From assembly GCA_964518505.1 (NCBI GenBank), contig CAZFGT010000012.1:1-54627 (forward strand): a DNA stretch of 54,627 nucleotides, given 5' to 3'. Each line of letters opens with the position of its first letter. Position 1 is the first letter of the stretch. This DNA comes from DASPUH01 sp964518505. Its GTDB lineage: Bacteria > Chloroflexota > Limnocylindria > Limnocylindrales > CSP1-4. The notes under the pieces were generated by a model that worked only from the letters and a program-made list of their open reading frames with translations, searched no databases and was not told the DNA's origin. Below are positions 8,440 to 16,895 of this stretch, in pieces. A program made the translations under genes and the position numbers.

Positions 8440-9212
8440 CCGCCCGAGGGATGGGCCAGACGGGAGGCCGCGGCCCGGTCGAGCAGCCACGTCGCCTGCG
8501 CGATGCGCGCGGCCTGGGCCGGCAGCGCGGATGGGTCCAGGGGCCCTTCCAGGATGCGTCGGAGGATCTCCGCCTTGCCCTCGCCGCCGGCCAGCACCAC
8601 GACCTGGCGCGCCGCCCCGATGACCCTCGCCCGGAAGGTGACCCGGGCCAGGTGCGGTTCGACGTGCGTCGGCGCCGCGATGCCCAGGGCGAGGGGCGCA
8701 TCGGCGGCCAGGGCCGGACTGCCCGGGAAGCACGACAGGACGTGCCCGTCGGGGCCCACGCCAAGCAGCAGCAGGTCGAAGATCGGGTCGTCGCCCGCGG
8801 TCAGGGGGATCGCCCGGCTCACCTCCGCGGCGTAGGCCCGCGCAGCCGCATCCGGCCCGGTGGACTCGGCGAGCGCGGCCGCGACGGGCCACGGATGGAG
8901 GTTGGCGGGCGGCAGGCCCAGCCCCAGGCCAAGGACGTCCTGGGCCACGCCAGCGTTCGAGGCGGGATGGTCAAGGGGCACGAACCGTTCGTCGCCCCAC
9001 CAGCACTGCACGGCCGGCCACGCCACACCCGCCGCGGGCCCGGCCGCCACCAGGCGCTTGTAGAGCGGCGCCGCGGTCGAGCCGCCGGTGAGGGCCACGT
9101 GGGCCACGCCGCGGGCCGCCACGGCCTCACGGAGCGCGGCGGTGACCCGCTGGGCCGCGGCATCGGCGAGGGCGTCGCCGTCGGCGACCACGACGAGAGC
9201 CGGCTCGCTCAT
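8436..9212 (-). CDS. pgl: 6-phosphogluconolactonase
   Basis: A 258-aa cytosolic enzyme that hydrolyses 6-phosphoglucono-delta-lactone, step two of the oxidative pentose phosphate pathway. It has the DevB/Pgl pattern: LTGGSTAAPLYKRL (residues ~41-54, phosphate site), WWGDERFVPLDHPASN (~72-87), LLLGVGPDGHVLSCFPGS (active-site region) and a late VVLAGGEGKAE. Length is normal for the family. ATG 9212 overlaps the opcA stop (ATGA). High confidence. Confidence 0.95.
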   Translation of the reverse strand: MSEPALVVVADGDALADAAAQRVTAALREAVAARGVAHVALTGGSTAAPLYKRLVAAGPAAGVAWPAVQCWWGDERFVPLDHPASNAGVAQDVLGLGLGLPPANLHPWPVAAALAESTGPDAAARAYAAEVSRAIPLTAGDDPIFDLLLLGVGPDGHVLSCFPGSPALAADAPLALGIAAPTHVEPHLARVTFRARVIGAARQVVVLAGGEGKAEILRRILEGPLDPSALPAQAARIAQATWLLDRAAASRLAHPSGG

Positions 9213-10459
9213 CCCTCGACGAGGAGGGCTGCGGCGGCCAGGGCGGCCTCGAAGATGCGGTCGGCGCCGCCGCGGTCCAGGGCCTCGGCCAGGTACGGCG
9301 CATCGCCGAAGGGCTCCAGGCGGCCCGCCCGGCGGGCGACCTGGGCCCCCTGGAAGTCGGCGGTCGCCAGGAGGTGGTCCGCGTGGCGCGTGACGCGGGC
9401 ACGGATCTCGGCCGCGCGGCGGCCCAGGGTGAGCTCGACACGGGCCAGCGAACCGGGCGTGCGCAGGGCGCGATCACCGCCGGGCTCGGCCGGCCGCATC
9501 TCGATATGGACCGGCCCGTGGGGGCCCCGATAGGTGGCCGCGAGGCCCTCCGCGCCACGCTGCGGGGCGAGTGGCGACTCCAGGCGCCAGCCGAGCCGGC
9601 TGGCCAGCCACCCACACAGGAGCGCCGCCTTCGAGACCCGCAGGATGTCACCCGGCCGGGCGACGTCCAGCCGCACGTGGTGGACCGAGGGCAGCTCGGG
9701 TGCCAGCAGGGGATGGTCGAAGGCGCCGGCCAGCAGCTCACGCCAGAGGGCCAGGCGCAGCCAGCCGACGTCAAGGACACGCAGGCGGCCCTCCGCCACG
9801 ACCTGCGCCAGGGCCATCAGGCGGGCCGCCCCGTCCTCGCGGAACGCCCCCGAGTCGACCAGGATGCGGTCCACCTCATCGGCCAGGTCCACGAACTGGG
9901 CGCGCCCCAAGGGCGGGTCGTCCGGCCACCACAGCACGACCGGCAGGTCGTGGATGAGGAGCGGCGTGACCAGCTCCGAGAGGTGGTAGGCCAGTTCCCC
10001 GCCGCAGCGGGCCACGATCTGCTCGGTGCACACCTCCGCGTTGCCGCGCGCCTGGAGCTGGCACTGGGCGTAGATGCGGGCGTCGAGCCACGACGGGCCG
10101 TCCGGGTCGCCGGGGGCCAGGATCACCGCCCGCGACGGATGGCGGGCGGCCAGCAGGTTGATCGCGTCCAGGGCCCGCTCCTGCGTCTCGGGCCGCGCCG
10201 CGACGACGATGAGGGTCAGGACCCGCGTCCGCATGCGCACGCGGGTGTCGCTGCCGCCGTCGAGCCGCCCAGCAAGACGCGGGTCGCCACGGGCCGCCTC
10301 ACGGGTCGGCCGGTCGGCGGAGTCGAGCGTCTCCTGCGCCGCGGCCGCCCACATGCGCGACAGCTCGCGCTCGATGCCCTGGACCGAATCGGCCCGCGCC
10401 GACCATGAGCGTGCCGGTTCGGCGGGCGCGATGGCCTGCGGCGCCGGCGTGTCGGTCAC
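9209..10459 (-). CDS. opcA: Glucose-6-phosphate dehydrogenase assembly protein OpcA
   Basis: A 416-aa protein of the OpcA family, which in cyanobacteria and actinobacteria assembles or activates G6PDH. Visible hallmarks are an N-terminal R-x-R-TRVLTLIVVAA strand, the conserved LPVVLWWPDDPP segment in the middle (~residues 165-176) and a C-terminal region with VHHVRLDVARPGD. Start chosen at GTG 10459, 4 bp after the zwf stop, because the longer frame only adds residues translated from the end of zwf. Its placement directly between zwf and pgl is the standard order for this system. High confidence. Confidence 0.93.
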   Translation of the reverse strand: MTDTPAPQAIAPAEPARSWSARADSVQGIERELSRMWAAAAQETLDSADRPTREAARGDPRLAGRLDGGSDTRVRMRTRVLTLIVVAARPETQERALDAINLLAARHPSRAVILAPGDPDGPSWLDARIYAQCQLQARGNAEVCTEQIVARCGGELAYHLSELVTPLLIHDLPVVLWWPDDPPLGRAQFVDLADEVDRILVDSGAFREDGAARLMALAQVVAEGRLRVLDVGWLRLALWRELLAGAFDHPLLAPELPSVHHVRLDVARPGDILRVSKAALLCGWLASRLGWRLESPLAPQRGAEGLAATYRGPHGPVHIEMRPAEPGGDRALRTPGSLARVELTLGRRAAEIRARVTRHADHLLATADFQGAQVARRAGRLEPFGDAPYLAEALDRGGADRIFEAALAAAALLVEG

Positions 10460-10463
10460 GGCG

Positions 10464-12062
10464 TCAGAGCCGGCGCCAGCGGCGGCCGTCGCGTTCCAGC
10501 AGCCGGTCGGCCGCACCGGGCCCCCAGGTGCCCGCCTCGTACGGAGCGAGGTCGCCGCTGTCGCCGCGTTTGTCCCAGGCCGCCCACGTCTGGTCGAGGG
10601 GCGTGACGATGCCCCACGCGGCCTCCACCTCGTCGGCGCGCGTGAACAGCGAGGCGTCGCCCATCAGCGCGTCCAGCAGGAGCGTCTCGTACGCCTCGGG
10701 GGCCTCGGTGGCGAAGGACGAGCCGTAGGTGAAGTCCATGTTCACGCTGCGCACGTCCAGGCCGAGCTCGGGCACCTTGGCCGCGAAGCGCAGCATGATG
10801 CCCTCGTCGGGCTGGATCCGCAGGGCCAGCAGGTTGGGCTCGGGCTCGGTCGTGGCGTCGCGGAAGAGCATCAGCGGCGGTCGCTTGAACTGGACCGAGA
10901 TCTCCGTGGCGCGCTTGGGCAGCCGCTTGCCGGTGCGCACGTAGAAGGGCACGTCGGCCCACCGCCAGTTCTGGATCTCCAGCTTGAGGGCCACGTAGGT
11001 CTCGGTCGTCGAGGTGGGCGCCACCTCCGGCTCGTCGCGATAGGCCGGCACGTGGACGCCGCCGACCCACCCCGCGGCGTACTGGCCGCGCACCACGTCG
11101 CGGCGGATGCGCTCGGCGTCCCATTCCGGGTCGATGGCCTTCAGGACGCGCAGCTTCTCGTCGCGTAGTGCATCGGCCTCGAAGGCGATGGGCGGCTCCA
11201 TGGCGACCAGGCTGGTCAGCTGCAGGAGGTGGTTCTGCAGGATGTCGCGGCTGGCGCCGGCCTCCTCGTAGAACTGGCCACGGCCCTCCATGCCCAGGTC
11301 CTCCGCCACGGTGATCTGCACGTGATCGACGTAGCGGCGGTTCCACACCGGTTCGAAGATGCCGTTGCCGAAGCGGAAGACCAGCAGGTTGCGGACCGTC
11401 TCCTTGCCCAGGTAGTGGTCGATGCGGTAGACCTGCCCCTCGTCGAAGACGTGGGTCACCTCGCGGTTGAGCGTGCGCGCGGAGGCCAGGTCTCGCCCGA
11501 AGGGCTTCTCGATGATGATGCGGACCCAGCTCCCGCGGCCGGGACGGGCCAGGCCGGCGCGCCCCAGGTGGGTGATGATGTCGCTGTAGGCGCTGGGGTG
11601 GGCGGCCAGGTAGAAGAGGCGGTTGCCGCGGGTGCCGCGCTCCGCGTCGAGTGCCTCCAGCCGGGCGCCCAGGGCGGCGTAGGCAGCCTGGTCGGTGAAG
11701 TCGCCTGCCTGGTAGAAGATGCCGTTGGCGAAGTCATGCCAGAGCGCCTGCTCCACCGGCACCCTCGAGAACTCGGCCACCGACGCGGCCATCTCCGTCC
11801 GGTACGCCTCGTCGGTGTACGGGCGCCGCGCGAAGGCGACCACCGTCTGCTCGGCGGGCAGCAGGCCCGCCCGTGTCAGGTTGTAGAGGGCCGGCAGGAT
11901 CTTGCGGTGCGAGAGGTCGCCCGTGCCGCCGAAGATGACCACCGAGCACGGGTCGGGCACCTTCTCCAGGCGCAGCCCGGCGCGCAGCGCGTTGCTCGTG
12001 CGAGCGGTCCCCCGTCCGCTTCCGGCACGGCTGCCCCGGGGCGGTCTGGCGGTCGCGGTCAC
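10464..12062 (-). CDS. zwf: Glucose-6-phosphate 1-dehydrogenase
   Basis: A 532-aa enzyme that oxidises glucose-6-phosphate to 6-phosphogluconolactone with NADP. Nucleotide fold: VVIFGGTGDLSHRKILPALY (residues ~41-60). The catalytic motif RIDHYLGKE is intact, followed by the conserved RFGNGIFEPVWNRRYVDHVQIT. An unusual Arg/Gly-rich N-terminal extension of about 38 residues precedes the domain. GTG 12062 overlaps the pgi stop by 4 nt (GTGA). No gnd is in the window, so the next oxidative step must be encoded elsewhere. Very confident. Confidence 0.97.
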   Translation of the reverse strand: MTATARPPRGSRAGSGRGTARTSNALRAGLRLEKVPDPCSVVIFGGTGDLSHRKILPALYNLTRAGLLPAEQTVVAFARRPYTDEAYRTEMAASVAEFSRVPVEQALWHDFANGIFYQAGDFTDQAAYAALGARLEALDAERGTRGNRLFYLAAHPSAYSDIITHLGRAGLARPGRGSWVRIIIEKPFGRDLASARTLNREVTHVFDEGQVYRIDHYLGKETVRNLLVFRFGNGIFEPVWNRRYVDHVQITVAEDLGMEGRGQFYEEAGASRDILQNHLLQLTSLVAMEPPIAFEADALRDEKLRVLKAIDPEWDAERIRRDVVRGQYAAGWVGGVHVPAYRDEPEVAPTSTTETYVALKLEIQNWRWADVPFYVRTGKRLPKRATEISVQFKRPPLMLFRDATTEPEPNLLALRIQPDEGIMLRFAAKVPELGLDVRSVNMDFTYGSSFATEAPEAYETLLLDALMGDASLFTRADEVEAAWGIVTPLDQTWAAWDKRGDSGDLAPYEAGTWGPGAADRLLERDGRRWRRL

Positions 12063-13810
12063 GCGGCGACGGCCGCCGCGACGAGGCCGGCGAGGGCCTC
12101 CAGCCCGGCGTCCGGGTCGGCCCCCAGATGGATGCGCAGGACGGGCAGCTGATGGGCCACCAGGGCGCCCAGATCGCCCGCCGCCTGCGCCTCGATGAGC
12201 GTGCCGAAGCTCTCCCTCGCGCCGGGGATGGGCACGTCGGCGGGGTGGTCGGCAGTGAGCTGGAGGAAGCAGCCGCTGGGCGGACCGCCCTTGTGGAGCT
12301 GGCCCGTCGAGTGCAGGAAACGCGGCCCGTAGCCGACCGTCGTGGCCCGCCGCGTCGCGTCGCGCAGGCGCAGCCGGATGGCCGCCAGCGCCCGGTCGCG
12401 ATCAGGGGTGGCCGCGATGAAGGCCTGCAGCGCGAGGTAGCCGTGCGGCGCCAGCCGGGCCAGGTGCTGCCGCAGGACCTGCGCCGCGGTGGCTTCTGCG
12501 CCGGGCTTGAGGACGCCGTCCCCGAACAGGGCCAGCGGTCCCTCCGACGCCAGGGGCTGTCCCGCGTCGGGCAGCGCGCCGTCCCGCCGGTACACGTCCA
12601 GGAGGCGGGCGGTGTTGTGCTTCGACTCGGTGACGTTGGGCTCGTCGAAGGGGTTCACGCCAAGGACCGCCCCGGCCACCGCCGTAGCGAACTCCCAGCG
12701 GAAGAATTCGGCCCCCAGGCCGCCCGGCATGGGCACGTCGATGACGGGGTGACCGACCGCCGCGAGGGCCGCCAGGGCCGCCTCGGTCGTGCTGCGCCAC
12801 GCCGCGTCGCCCTGACCGCCGGGAGGCGCCAGGCGCACGAAGATCCGGTCGTCGGCATAGGCCGCGGGCGCGCCGAGCGGCTCGTCGACGACCGGTACGA
12901 GGCCCGTGCCCTGCTTGCCGGTGCTCTCGGCGATGAGCTGCTCGACCCATGCCCCGAAGGGGGCGACGGCGGGCTCGATGACGAAGGTGACCTTGTCGCG
13001 CCCCTGGCGGCCGAGCGCGCCCAGCGCCGCGCCAAGAGCCAGGCCGGGGTCGTCGGCACCGGGCAGGCGGCAGGCCTCGGCCATCGCCAGGGCCTCATCG
13101 AGGACGGGGTCCAGGACCACACCCTGGAGGGCGGCCGGGGCCAGGCCCACGTACGTGAGGGCGCTGTAGCGGCCGCCCACGTCAGGCGGATTGAGCAGGA
13201 CCGTGCGGTAGGCCTCGCGATGGGGGAACTGGTCCAGGCTGTGGCCGGGGTCGGTGATGATCGCGAAGTGCTCCCCGGCGGCGTCGCGCGGGAATCGCCC
13301 GTAGCGCTCCGTCTCGAGCTCCCAGAAGTGGGCCTCGAAGCTGGCCGACTCGACGGTCGTGCCCGACTTGCTGGCGATGACGTACAGCGTCGTCCCCGGG
13401 TCGCCGGCCGCGGTCGCCGCCCGCACGGCCGACGGGTCGGTGGAATCGAGGACCTCCACGGCGATGCCGTCGGCGGCGGGCGGCCAGACCCGCGCGATGA
13501 CCCACGGCGCGAGCGAGCTGCCGCCCATGCCGCACACGAGCGCGCGGCGGCAGCCCTCGGCACGGAGGCCGTCGGCCAGGCCGACCAGCTCGGCGATCCG
13601 GTCACTGAAGTCCAGGGGCAGGTCCAGCCAGCCCAGCCGCTGGCCGATCGTGGCCTGCACGTCCGGATCGGGCGACCACAGCGCCGCATCGCGGTCCCAG
13701 ATGCGCCGCGCCCAGCCCTCCGTCACGGCGCGCTGGGTGGCCGCCGCCACGGCGGCCGTCGCCGCCGCGTCGAGGCCGCGCATGACCAGGGACTGTGGAG
13801 CGTCAGGCAT
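12059..13810 (-). CDS. pgi: Glucose-6-phosphate isomerase (Tal-Pgi-type Pgi module)
   Basis: A 583-aa protein that interconverts glucose-6- and fructose-6-phosphate. SIS-fold signatures: CGMGGSSLAPWV, DSTDPSAV, VIASKSGTTVESAS and GGRYSALTYVGLAPAAL. The C-terminal part (TVGYGPRFLHSTGQLHKGGP, IPGARESFGTLIEAQAAGD) is characteristic of the Pgi half of bifunctional Tal-Pgi fusions. Here it stands alone, and a small transaldolase lies at 26836. ATG 13810 is preceded by GGAGG and lies inside the end of tkt (8-bp overlap); the longer open frame into tkt is not used. High confidence. Confidence 0.93.
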   Translation of the reverse strand: MPDAPQSLVMRGLDAAATAAVAAATQRAVTEGWARRIWDRDAALWSPDPDVQATIGQRLGWLDLPLDFSDRIAELVGLADGLRAEGCRRALVCGMGGSSLAPWVIARVWPPAADGIAVEVLDSTDPSAVRAATAAGDPGTTLYVIASKSGTTVESASFEAHFWELETERYGRFPRDAAGEHFAIITDPGHSLDQFPHREAYRTVLLNPPDVGGRYSALTYVGLAPAALQGVVLDPVLDEALAMAEACRLPGADDPGLALGAALGALGRQGRDKVTFVIEPAVAPFGAWVEQLIAESTGKQGTGLVPVVDEPLGAPAAYADDRIFVRLAPPGGQGDAAWRSTTEAALAALAAVGHPVIDVPMPGGLGAEFFRWEFATAVAGAVLGVNPFDEPNVTESKHNTARLLDVYRRDGALPDAGQPLASEGPLALFGDGVLKPGAEATAAQVLRQHLARLAPHGYLALQAFIAATPDRDRALAAIRLRLRDATRRATTVGYGPRFLHSTGQLHKGGPPSGCFLQLTADHPADVPIPGARESFGTLIEAQAAGDLGALVAHQLPVLRIHLGADPDAGLEALAGLVAAAVAA

Positions 13811-15908
13811 GACCACCTCCGGCGGCGTTGGGCGGCTCCCCATGGGCCGGGAGCGGGGCCGACACCACGCCCCTCGTCGTGCCGGCGAGGACGCCCCGGG
13901 CGACCTCCACGACGTGGGGGACGGTGAAGCCAAGGTGCTCGAAGATGGTGGCCGCGGGAGCCGATGCGCCGAACCGCTCGAGCCCGATCATGGCCCCCTC
14001 CAGGCCGACCCAGCGGTCCCACCCCAGGGTCGTCCCGGCTTCGATGCTCACGCGGGCCCGCACCGCCGACGGCAGCACCGCCTCGCGGTACGCCGCAGGT
14101 TGCTCGGCAAAGCGCTCCCAGCAGGGCAGGGAGACGACGCGCGCGGCGATGCCCTCGGCCAGCAGGCTCGTGCGGGCCCCCACCGCCAGCTGGAGCTCGG
14201 AGCCGGTGGCCACCAGGATGACCGCGGGTGGCACGACCGCCCCGCTGGCGTCGTTGGCCTCGGCCAGGACGTAGCCGCCACGGTCCACGCCCTCAGCCGC
14301 CAGTTCGGCCGTGCCGGCCAGGACGGGCAGCTTCTGGCGGGTCAGCGAGAGGGCGACCGGGCCGTCGGCGTGGCGGACCGCCAGGCGCCATGCGGCGACG
14401 GCCTCGTTGGGATCGCCCGGCCGCACGAAGAGGAGGCGCGGCATGGCCCGCAGGGCCGCGTAGTGCTCGACCGGCTGGTGCGTCGGCCCGTCCTCGCCCA
14501 GGCCGACCGAGTCGTGGGTCCAGACGTAGACCACGTGGATGGCGCTGAGGGCGGCCAGCCGGACGCTGCCGCGCATGTAGTCGCTGAAGTTGAGGAAGGT
14601 CCCCACGTACGGCAGGAAGCCCCCGTGGAGAGCCAGGCCGTTGGCTACCCCGCCCATGGCGTGCTCACGGACGCCGAAGCGGAGGTTGCGGCCGGGCTGG
14701 CCGGCCTCGAAGTCGGCCGCGCCCTTGACGTCGGTCAGGTTGCTCTCGGACAGGTCGGCGGCGCCGCCGAACAGCTCGGGCAGGCGCGGGGCAAGGGCCT
14801 GGATGGCCTCCTGGGAGGCCTGGCGGGTGGCCCGGTCGTCGCCCGGCCCGTAGGTGGGGAGGTCGCGGTCCCAGCCAGGGGGCAGGTCGGCCGCCAGCCG
14901 GCGCCGGAATTCGGTCGCCTCCGCGGGGTACGCCATGGCGTAGGCCTCGAAGCGCTCCTCCCAACCTTCGACCAGCCGGATGCCCGCCGGGACCGCCTCG
15001 CGGAAGTGGCCCAGGGCCGCGGCCGGCACGTAGAAGAGGCGGTCGGGATCCCAGCCGTAGGCTTCCTTGGTCAGGCGCACCTCCTCCGCGCCGAGCGGTG
15101 ACCCGTGGGCCTTCTGGGTGTCCTGCTTGTTCGGCGAGCCGTAGCCGATGTGGGTGCGCACGGCGATGAGGCTGGGCCGCGGGTCGGCGCGGGCCGCGTC
15201 GAGGGCCGCCGTGATGGCCACCAGGTCATTGCCGTCGGCGACGCGCTGGGTGTGCCAGTGGTAGGCGTCGAAACGGGCCAGCACGTCCTCGTCCCAGGCC
15301 ATCGAGGTCGGTCCGTCGAGCTGGATGTGGTTGTCGTCGTACAGGAAGATGAGCTTGCCCAGGCGGAGGTGGCCGGCCAGGCTGGCGGCCTCCGAGGCGA
15401 TGCCCTCCTGGAGGTCGCCGTCGGAGCAGATGCCGTAGGTCCGGTGGTCGACCACGGTGTGGTCAGGCCGGTTGAATTCAGCTCCCAGGCGCTGCTCGGC
15501 GATGGCCATGCCGACGGCGTTGGCGAAGCCCTGGCCGAGCGGCCCGGTCGTCGCCTCGACCCCCGGGGTGAGGCCGTATTCCGGGTGGCCGGGCGTCCGC
15601 GAGCCCCACTGCCGGAAGTGGCCCAGCTCGTCCAGCGTCAGGTCGTAGCCGGTGAGATGCAGCAGCGCGTAGAGGAGCATGCTGGCGTGTCCCGCCGACA
15701 GGACGAAGCGGTCGCGATCGGGCCATGAGGGCTGCATCGGGGCATGGCGCAGGTAGCGCGTCCAGAGCACGTAGGCCATCGGGGCCATGCCCATCGGCGC
15801 GCCCGGATGCCCGCTGTTGGCCTGCTGCACGGCGTCCATCGCCAGCGTGCGGATGGTGTCGATCGCGAGCTCGTCAAGGCTCTGCGTCGTCGTGCTCACG
15901 GCTGCCAT
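13803..15908 (-). CDS. tkt: Transketolase
   Basis: A thiamine-diphosphate enzyme of about 700 aa that transfers two-carbon units between sugar phosphates. It has the full transketolase set: ANSGHPGAPMGMAPMAY near the N terminus, TGPLGQGFANAVGMA, the ThDP motif GDGDLQEGIASEAASLAGH through NHIQLDG, and the pyrimidine-domain GEDGPTHQPVEH. A stop-free frame continues far upstream, but that is a GC artefact. Start: ATG 15908 or GTG 15899. A perfect TATCAT (15912-15907 on this strand) overlaps the ATG and sits 7 nt before the GTG, so a leaderless start at GTG 15899 is attractive. First gene of the eight-gene operon running to 5913. Very confident of identity. Confidence 0.96.
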   Translation of the reverse strand: MAAVSTTTQSLDELAIDTIRTLAMDAVQQANSGHPGAPMGMAPMAYVLWTRYLRHAPMQPSWPDRDRFVLSAGHASMLLYALLHLTGYDLTLDELGHFRQWGSRTPGHPEYGLTPGVEATTGPLGQGFANAVGMAIAEQRLGAEFNRPDHTVVDHRTYGICSDGDLQEGIASEAASLAGHLRLGKLIFLYDDNHIQLDGPTSMAWDEDVLARFDAYHWHTQRVADGNDLVAITAALDAARADPRPSLIAVRTHIGYGSPNKQDTQKAHGSPLGAEEVRLTKEAYGWDPDRLFYVPAAALGHFREAVPAGIRLVEGWEERFEAYAMAYPAEATEFRRRLAADLPPGWDRDLPTYGPGDDRATRQASQEAIQALAPRLPELFGGAADLSESNLTDVKGAADFEAGQPGRNLRFGVREHAMGGVANGLALHGGFLPYVGTFLNFSDYMRGSVRLAALSAIHVVYVWTHDSVGLGEDGPTHQPVEHYAALRAMPRLLFVRPGDPNEAVAAWRLAVRHADGPVALSLTRQKLPVLAGTAELAAEGVDRGGYVLAEANDASGAVVPPAVILVATGSELQLAVGARTSLLAEGIAARVVSLPCWERFAEQPAAYREAVLPSAVRARVSIEAGTTLGWDRWVGLEGAMIGLERFGASAPAATIFEHLGFTVPHVVEVARGVLAGTTRGVVSAPLPAHGEPPNAAGGGHA

Positions 15909-15912
15909 GATA
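15907..15912 (-). promoter_or_regulatory. Candidate -10 hexamer for tkt operon
   Basis: TATCAT on the minus strand, identical to the -10 hexamers proposed for rho and imuA. It lies 7 nt before GTG 15899, a geometry that would give a leaderless tkt transcript. No good -35 is seen, and the hexamer overlaps the alternative ATG 15908. Confidence 0.4.
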
Positions 15913-15923
15913 TCCGTCGACCC

Positions 15924-16895
15924 GTGCCAGCCCATCCCCGCTCCCCGGCGCCGCGCGCCCGCCCTCGCCGGCGGCGCCCTCCGCACGTCGTCGTGCTCGG
16001 CGATCTCATCGTGGACATCGCCGCGCAGCTGGGCCGGCCGGTCGCCGCCGGTTCCGACACGCCCGGCGTCATCCGCTTCCGGCAGGGTGGGTCGGCGGCC
16101 AACACGGCCCGGCGGCTCGCCCGCCTGGGGGTGCGCACGACGTTCATCGGCGCGGTGGGGCGCGACCGGTGGGCCGGGCCGCTGGCCGATGCGCTGCGCC
16201 GCGACGGGGTCCGCGTGCGGGTCGCGCGCGTGGCCGGCCGCACCGCTCGCCTGGTGGCCCTCGTCGCCCCCGACGGGGAGCGCTCCTTCGTCACCGACCG
16301 GGCCGCCGCGGACGGCCTCACGGCGGCGGCCGTCAGGCCTGCCTGGCTGCGCGGCGCCGACGTCCTGCACGTGCCGGCCTACTCGCTCCTGGCCGGGCCG
16401 GTGGTCGAGGCGGTCGAGCGGGCCGTCGCCCTGGCGCGAGGGGAGGGGGCACGACTGTCCATCGACCTCGCCTCCGCGGCGCCGCTCCTGGCGGTCGGGC
16501 CGGCGACGATGGGGCGGCGGATCGCCGGCCTGGCCCCCGACCTGCTCTTCGGCAACCTGGACGAGGTGGCGGCGATGACCGGCTCGCGCGATGGCGTGGC
16601 GCTCCTGGAGCTGGCGCCGCTGGTGGTGGTCAAGGCCGGCCCGACCGGCTGCCGGCTGCTGACGCGGGACGAGCCGGGCAGGCCCGGGTCGCGTCTCACG
16701 TTCCCGGTGCGGGTGCGCCCGGCCGCCGATACGACCGGCGCCGGGGATGCGTTCGACGCGGGCTTCCTGGCCGTGTGGGCCGAACTCGACGCCGCGGACC
16801 AACTTCGGGCGCGCGACCTCGTGCGTGCCGCCCGTGCCGGCCATCGGGCCGCGCAGGCCCTCCTGGCCGAGCCGAGGTCGGAGCTGCGCCTCTAG
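15924..16895 (+). CDS. PfkB-family sugar/nucleoside kinase
   Basis: A 323-aa ribokinase-fold kinase. The N-terminal strand is HVVVLGDLIVD, and the PfkB signature 1 region is RQGGSAANTARRLARLG (residues ~52-68). Signature 2, DTTGAGDAFDAGF, lies at ~269-281 with the catalytic Asp and anion hole. Substrates of the family include ribose, fructose, adenosine and pseudouridine. Pseudouridine kinase (PsuK) is a candidate because PsuG lies 2 kb downstream, but no residue proves it. Start uncertain: GTG 15924 is used here; GTG 15993 would trim a basic leader. It is divergent from tkt with only ~15 bp between starts. Its stop shares the palindrome CTAG with the convergent peptidase stop. Confidence 0.85.
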   Translation: MPAHPRSPAPRARPRRRRPPHVVVLGDLIVDIAAQLGRPVAAGSDTPGVIRFRQGGSAANTARRLARLGVRTTFIGAVGRDRWAGPLADALRRDGVRVRVARVAGRTARLVALVAPDGERSFVTDRAAADGLTAAAVRPAWLRGADVLHVPAYSLLAGPVVEAVERAVALARGEGARLSIDLASAAPLLAVGPATMGRRIAGLAPDLLFGNLDEVAAMTGSRDGVALLELAPLVVVKAGPTGCRLLTRDEPGRPGSRLTFPVRVRPAADTTGAGDAFDAGFLAVWAELDAADQLRARDLVRAARAGHRAAQALLAEPRSELRL

